Positions 14,741 to 18,014 of a DNA stretch of 18,014 nt are shown here, one piece after another. A program made the translations under genes and the position numbers. Source of the DNA: WTJH01 sp049598145 (GTDB taxonomy: Bacteria; Bacteroidota; Bacteroidia; Flavobacteriales; Flavobacteriaceae); contig JBMYNJ010000028.1 in NCBI GenBank assembly GCA_049598145.1, positions 1-18,014 on the forward strand, in the 5' to 3' direction. The number at the start of each line of letters is the position of its first letter. Positions within the stretch are counted from its first letter, which is position 1. The notes under the pieces were generated by a model, which saw only the letters and a program-made list of their open reading frames with translations, did no database searches and had not been told where the DNA came from.

Positions 14741-15162
14741 TGAAAACAACAATAACCAAATCACTTACTCAATTTGTTTTAGTAATAACACTTTTAACAA
14801 TTCTATTTAGAGTTTCGTTATCCCAATTTTTGAATGAACAGTTATGGAGTTTTGTATTCATTCCTCCAATAGTTTACATTATTTTAATGTTTGTTTCAGG
14901 AAGGTATTTCGGAATTAAAGAATATGAGTATTTACCTATTGGAGATATTGGATTTAGGTTTCATTTATCAACTTTTTTAGTCTTCTTTATTGTTTCTTAT
15001 ACTATGTATTATAATGGATTCATGTCAGTTTCGGAAACAAGAGAAATTTTAGATATTACTCTGTTAATTTGGGGAATATTTTTATCCATCCACATGATTT
15101 TTTACCTAAAATCAAAAAGAAACAATATTAAGGGTATCGATAAAAAAGACATTTTTGATTAA
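14740..15162 (+). CDS. Unrecognised four-helix membrane protein coupled to the PadR gene
   Basis: I do not recognise a family. The 140-residue protein has hydrophobic segments at about 8-28, 36-54, 73-93 and 104-123, a short charged loop KEYEYLPIGDIGFRF (60-74), and a positively charged tail (KSKRNNIKGIDKKD), which suggests cytoplasmic N- and C-termini. There is no ATPase or catalytic motif. Because its ATG overlaps the stop of the PadR regulator, it is probably the regulator's target or sensor partner. PadR genes paired with small membrane proteins are common in Bacteroidota and Firmicutes, often in envelope-stress or drug-response modules; that role is inference only. AT-rich composition matches the rest of the accessory patch. 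Confidence 0.7.
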   Translation: MKTTITKSLTQFVLVITLLTILFRVSLSQFLNEQLWSFVFIPPIVYIILMFVSGRYFGIKEYEYLPIGDIGFRFHLSTFLVFFIVSYTMYYNGFMSVSETREILDITLLIWGIFLSIHMIFYLKSKRNNIKGIDKKDIFD

Positions 15163-15191
15163 AAAGGTTGAGGCTAAGGATAACCGACCCA

Positions 15192-15218
15192 CGGAATTAT
15201 CCCATCACTGTAGAATAA
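15192..15218 (+). repeat. Possible relic of the glmS 3' end, right copy of the imperfect direct repeat
   Basis: CGGAATT at 15192-15198 and ACTGTAGAATAA at 15207-15218 resemble the coding end and stop of glmS, and a hairpin terminator follows within 4 bases. The stretch 15165-15215 is less AT-rich than the DNA on both sides and is otherwise unexplained. Confidence 0.3.
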
Positions 15219-15240
15219 AAAAACCGAGCAATGCTCGGTT
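15217..15240 (-). terminator. Rho-independent terminator of the NTF2-like gene
   Basis: On the minus strand the stem is AACCGAGCA/TGCTCGGTT (arms 15222-15230 and 15232-15240), followed directly by a run of seven T. It lies about 47 bases past the stop of the minus-strand gene. On the plus strand the tail TTATAATTT is weaker but usable, so it may work both ways. Confidence 0.85.
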
Positions 15241-15286
15241 ATAATTTAAACGAATGGATTAGATCGGCTTTGTTTAAGCAGAAATC

Positions 15287-15748
15287 TTAGTTCGCAAATG
15301 GAAAAGAAGAGTGATGTAAATCAATTTTTAATTCTCCATCAATCAATTGATATCCAAAGGTATATTCTACTTTGGCTTCATTCCCCTCTAGGTCGGTGAA
15401 GAAGTAATTTCCCATGGAAATCGCTCTTTTATCTTCTAAAATAAAACCTGCGTTTTCAAATCTAACCTTCGTCCAAGGTTGTATGGCAAAACCTTTGTCT
15501 TCATCGCAAGCACGATCATCGCCAGCGATAAAGTAAGAAAGTGCTTCTGCTTTGGTCGGTCTAAATTGCTCTAACTCACATTTAGTTGGTTTAAACAATA
15601 CAGTACCTGCGTCAAATGCATAACGTTCATCTAGAAATTGATTTGTAAATTCTTCGCATTCCGTTCTTTGTTCCTTTAAAGAACCTATTTTCACAACACC
15701 ATTTCCCCATTTTTGCTGTGCTTCTAACACTTGCTCTTTTGTAATCAT
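15287..15748 (-). CDS. NTF2-like (SnoaL-fold) protein of unknown function
   Basis: A 153-residue protein starting MITKEQVLEAQQKWGNGVVKIG, with FDAGTVLFKPT, EALSYFIAGDDRACDEDKGFAIQPW, AISMGNYFFTD and a final LKIDLHHSSFPF. I recognise this as a family found in marine proteobacteria and Bacteroidota whose members are often labelled phosphoribosyl-AMP cyclohydrolase. It has none of the His/Cys zinc pattern of HisI, so that label should not be copied. The alpha-then-curved-sheet layout with a pocket formed by YFF and HHSS strands fits the NTF2/SnoaL fold, which binds or isomerises small molecules. There is no signal peptide, so it is probably cytosolic. It is a single-gene unit with its own terminator and about 225 bases upstream before pssA ends. 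Substrate unknown. Confidence 0.8.
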   Translation of the reverse strand: MITKEQVLEAQQKWGNGVVKIGSLKEQRTECEEFTNQFLDERYAFDAGTVLFKPTKCELEQFRPTKAEALSYFIAGDDRACDEDKGFAIQPWTKVRFENAGFILEDKRAISMGNYFFTDLEGNEAKVEYTFGYQLIDGELKIDLHHSSFPFAN

Positions 15749-15787
15749 TTTGAATTAAATTTTAAGGTTAACTTTTTCATTTTGGTT

Positions 15788-15805
15788 GTTTACCATGATG
15801 TAAAC
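15788..15805. repeat. Inverted repeat upstream of the NTF2-like gene
   Basis: GTTTAC (15788-15793) and GTAAAC (15800-15805) are exact complements 6 bases apart, 40-57 bases before the NTF2-like start. It could be an operator. The remaining intergenic DNA to 15973 is AT-rich, and I see no gene or RNA in it. Confidence 0.25.
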
Positions 15806-15951
15806 TATTGTGGTTCAGTTACAGCAAGCAAAAATATAAATTGGATCGGTAACATCGCTTAAATTAAAGTTAAAATAGAGCAAAGACGCATCCTCCCAGG
15901 ATAATTATTAAAATAAATTCTTTTTCAAGAATAAAATACAATTAAACTTGA

Positions 15952-15971
15952 ATTTTAAACTTCTTTAAAAT
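15952..15971 (-). terminator. Weak AT-only hairpin just after pssA
   Basis: Arms ATTTTAAA and TTTAAAAT pair perfectly around a 4-base loop 2 bases beyond the pssA stop. A stem without any G-C pair would be a poor terminator, and there is no clean T-run, so the role is uncertain. Confidence 0.2.
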
Positions 15972-15973
15972 CA

Positions 15974-16708
15974 TTAACCCAAATTTCTAATGATATTCAG
16001 AAATAAATATAAAATCATAATCAGACTCATGGCTGCCAGTTGAAAAAAATAAATTAATATAAGCCCTCCCCCAAATAAGACAATTTGATAGTACCAGGTG
16101 GGTTGAAGTTGGGGGTATCTCTTTAAGGAAAAAAGTCGAATCGGAGCATTCATCAAGATAGACATCAATACAATCAACGAGACAATAAACATAGGTTGGC
16201 CCAGAAAATTTTGTAAACTCGAAGAAGCATCCGCATTTAACAAAAGAGGAAAGCCCACAAAAAGTAAAGCATTTGCTGGAGTAGGTACTCCCTTAAAATC
16301 GGGTCTTAAATGCTCTGTCACCACAAAAATCGCCAAGCGCAATGCTGAAGCGATTGGAATCAAAAAAGCGATCAATCCCCATATAACCAGGCTAAAATGC
16401 GTATCCATTCCCATAAAACTCCAAAAGAAGTGTTGGCTTGATAGGCCTGAAATCTGTAAATATTGAAACATGACAATTCCCGGGGTAAATCCAAAACTGA
16501 TTAAATCGGCCATGGCATCTAACTGGGCACCCAAAGGAGAGGTTACTTTCAGCATTCGAGCGAAAGCACCATCAAACAAGTCAAAAGCGGCACTTATCAG
16601 GATGCAAATGGCAGTGAGTTCAAACTGATGCATAAAGGCAAAAAGTGCTCCTAAGCAACCAAAGAACATATTAAATCCTGTGAGTATATTTGGAAGGTGT
16701 TTTTTCAA
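15974..16708 (-). CDS. pssA: CDP-diacylglycerol-serine O-phosphatidyltransferase
   Basis: I start the gene at the TTG at 16708, giving 244 residues beginning MKKHLPNILTGFNMFFGC, the usual opening of this family. The open frame continues upstream to 16834 but would overlap lnt antisense and adds atypical sequence. The CDP-alcohol phosphotransferase motif DG-x2-AR-x8-G-x3-D-x3-D is complete: Asp46, Gly47, Ala50, Arg51, Gly60, Asp64, Asp68. About seven to eight hydrophobic helices fill the rest. The enzyme joins serine to CDP-diacylglycerol at the inner membrane, giving phosphatidylserine for phosphatidylethanolamine. The motif alone does not exclude another CDP-alcohol acceptor, but length and opening fit PssA. 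It is divergent from lnt, 40 bases apart. Confidence 0.88.
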   Translation of the reverse strand: MKKHLPNILTGFNMFFGCLGALFAFMHQFELTAICILISAAFDLFDGAFARMLKVTSPLGAQLDAMADLISFGFTPGIVMFQYLQISGLSSQHFFWSFMGMDTHFSLVIWGLIAFLIPIASALRLAIFVVTEHLRPDFKGVPTPANALLFVGFPLLLNADASSSLQNFLGQPMFIVSLIVLMSILMNAPIRLFSLKRYPQLQPTWYYQIVLFGGGLILIYFFQLAAMSLIMILYLFLNIIRNLG

Positions 16709-16725
16709 GGGAATAATTTTGCCTG

Positions 16726-16733
16726 AAAAGATA
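16726..16733 (-). promoter_or_regulatory. Possible -7 box for pssA
   Basis: On the minus strand TATCTTTT is one mismatch from TAnnTTTG and ends 17 bases before the TTG start at 16708, which supports that start choice. It overlaps the lnt box by two bases. Confidence 0.3.
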
Positions 16734-16739
16734 AGTTTG
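16732..16739 (+). promoter_or_regulatory. Candidate -7 promoter box for lnt
   Basis: TAAGTTTG matches TAnnTTTG fully and ends 9 bases before the lnt ATG, implying an almost leaderless transcript if used. Confidence 0.4.
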
Positions 16740-16748
16740 AAACCGCAG

Positions 16749-18014
16749 ATGACAAAAAAAAACTTTCTCCTTCGTATACACCCCATCGTATTGATGTTAC
16801 TCTCGGGGTTCCTTTTAGGACTGTCTTGGCCCACAAGTGGCTTTCCTGGACTGATTTTCTTCGGGATGGTGCCCCTGCTGATTTTTGAGCAACAATTGCA
16901 TGAAAAGCAGCCAAAAAAATCCGGGCTAAAAGTCTTCTGGGGAAGTTATCTCAGCTTTTTTATTTGGAATCTTTGGACAAGCTGGTGGATTTATAACTCA
17001 ACGGCCTTCGGGATGATTTTTGCCGTACTGGCCAATTCCAGCTTTTACAGTATCCTTTTTTGGTTGTATCATAAGGCCCGAAAATTCACCTCACTAAAAG
17101 GAGCTTTAATTTTTTGGGTAGCCTTGTGGTTGAGTTTTGAAAAATTCGATTTGGATTGGGATTTTTCATGGCCTTGGCTCCAACTGGGGAATGTATTCTC
17201 CGAAAAAATTCTTTGGATTCAATGGTATGAATATACGGGTGCCTTTGGAGGATCGTTATGGGTTTTACTCATCAATTGTTTTGCCTTCTGGCTAATCATC
17301 CATAACGGTCAACTGCAAACTCTTGGAAAAAAAATACTCCTGTTGGCAATGCTGGGCTTGGGAATCCCCATCGGACTTTCCCTGATACTTTTTCATCAAT
17401 TCGACTTGCACGAGGCTGATCAGGAAGTCCTTTTAGTGCAACCCAATGAAGACCCCTACTTACCTAGCCCCAGAAACGATAATTTATCTTATGTACGCTT
17501 TTTGGATCAACTCATTGGCGATCGCATCAACCCAAACACCCGTTGGATTCTAGCTCCTGAAGGGTTTATCGATGTAGGTTACGGTACCCCCAACAAAAAT
17601 TTTGAAAATACTCCTTTACATAAAGTTCTGCAAGAATATCTCAGTCCCTATCCGAAATTGGTGTTATTAACCGGAATTCAGTTATTTGACATCTATCGAG
17701 AAACGGAAGCCCCTACCCCCACAGCCAAAGAGGTTCGCAAAAATATCTGGGTGGATGTTTACAACAGTGCTGCCGGGGTTCAGGCCGCTCAAAGTCCACA
17801 GGTTTATCATAAATCCAAACTTGTAGTCGGGGTAGAAAAAACTCCTTTCAAGTCGATTTTAGAGCCCCTACTTGGGGACATTCTTCTTGATTTTGGAGGA
17901 ATGGTCAGCGATCGAGCGACTCAGGAATCTTCCGAAGTTTTTTCGCATCATCCTTCCCAAGTGAAAGCGGCTCCTATCATATGTTATGAATCTATTTATG
18001 GCAGTTATGTAGCT
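16749..18014 (+). CDS. lnt: Apolipoprotein N-acyltransferase (3' end outside window)
   Basis: The frame is open from ATG 16749 to the right edge (422 codons). The N-terminal half is membrane-embedded, with hydrophobic segments from about residue 10 to 215 and the characteristic FSWPWLQLGN and QWYEYTGAFGGS motifs. The nitrilase-like periplasmic domain begins at about 225. Catalytic residues of the Lnt triad are visible as Glu271 (LAPEG), Lys355 (VYHKSKLV) and Cys412 (PIICYES). Lnt transfers a third acyl chain from phospholipid to the N-terminal Cys of lipoproteins. The rest of the nitrilase domain and the last helix are missing because the window ends. The neighbour PssA makes the precursor of phosphatidylethanolamine, the usual acyl donor, which gives the divergent pair a functional link. 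Confidence 0.93.
   Translation, partial: MTKKNFLLRIHPIVLMLLSGFLLGLSWPTSGFPGLIFFGMVPLLIFEQQLHEKQPKKSGLKVFWGSYLSFFIWNLWTSWWIYNSTAFGMIFAVLANSSFYSILFWLYHKARKFTSLKGALIFWVALWLSFEKFDLDWDFSWPWLQLGNVFSEKILWIQWYEYTGAFGGSLWVLLINCFAFWLIIHNGQLQTLGKKILLLAMLGLGIPIGLSLILFHQFDLHEADQEVLLVQPNEDPYLPSPRNDNLSYVRFLDQLIGDRINPNTRWILAPEGFIDVGYGTPNKNFENTPLHKVLQEYLSPYPKLVLLTGIQLFDIYRETEAPTPTAKEVRKNIWVDVYNSAAGVQAAQSPQVYHKSKLVVGVEKTPFKSILEPLLGDILLDFGGMVSDRATQESSEVFSHHPSQVKAAPIICYESIYGSYVA

Noticed and set aside
14019..15286. A complete Tn7-like element at the glmS 3' end
   Set aside because: No tnsA-E genes or Tn7-type ends are visible; only the location and an imperfect glmS-end copy are suggestive.
15749..15973. A small gene or RNA in the AT-rich gap before pssA
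   Set aside because: No open frame with a plausible start and no stable GC-containing fold was seen, only a short inverted repeat and an AT-only hairpin.
16709..16834. N-terminal extension of pssA to an ATG at 16834 or 16786
   Set aside because: It would overlap the lnt start on the other strand, and the added residues do not resemble the family; the TTG at 16708 gives the standard opening.

Overview
The window reads as chromosomal DNA of a Bacteroidota member, most likely a flavobacterium. The reasons are a Bacteroidota-type NusB, a PUR/DUF3276 protein, promoter -7 boxes of the TAnnTTTG type ahead of several genes, AT-leaning codon use, and weak or absent Shine-Dalgarno sequences. No rRNA, tRNA or CRISPR array was seen, so the genus cannot be fixed.

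Layout. The left edge (1-561, minus) is the 5' part of nusB. Divergent from it run a single-chain ABC exporter (690-2441), the PUR-family nucleic-acid-binding protein (2507-2875), a secreted M14 metallopeptidase (2918-5410) and a thioredoxin-fold protein (5422-6003). The last meets, with interlocked stop codons, a minus-strand pair: recQ (6981-9164) followed by a cyclophilin-FKBP fusion prolyl isomerase (6000-6932). Divergent from recQ is a tight five-gene block: kdsD/kpsF-type isomerase, tatC, lptB, a GNAT acetyltransferase and glmS (9241-14018). Neighbouring genes in it overlap by 1-4 bases or are 2 bases apart. The block serves the envelope: Kdo precursor, protein export, LPS transport and amino-sugar supply.

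The GNAT protein is the most interesting item. Its C-terminal half follows the eukaryotic glucosamine-6-phosphate N-acetyltransferase GNA1 almost position for position, and it ends 2 bases before glmS, whose product is the GNA1 substrate. This suggests a eukaryote-like route from fructose-6-P to GlcNAc-6-P in a bacterium.

Directly after glmS lies an AT-rich accessory patch (14019 to about 15218). It holds a start-less recombinase-like remnant and a PadR regulator with a near-perfect 25-bp palindrome just before its start. A four-helix membrane protein follows the regulator. An imperfect copy of the glmS 3' end, followed at once by a hairpin terminator, occurs at 15192-15240, so the patch may have integrated at the 3' end of glmS. 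Beyond it come a minus-strand NTF2-like protein (15287-15748), a minus-strand phosphatidylserine synthase (15974-16708) and, divergent from it, the first 422 codons of lnt, which runs off the right edge.
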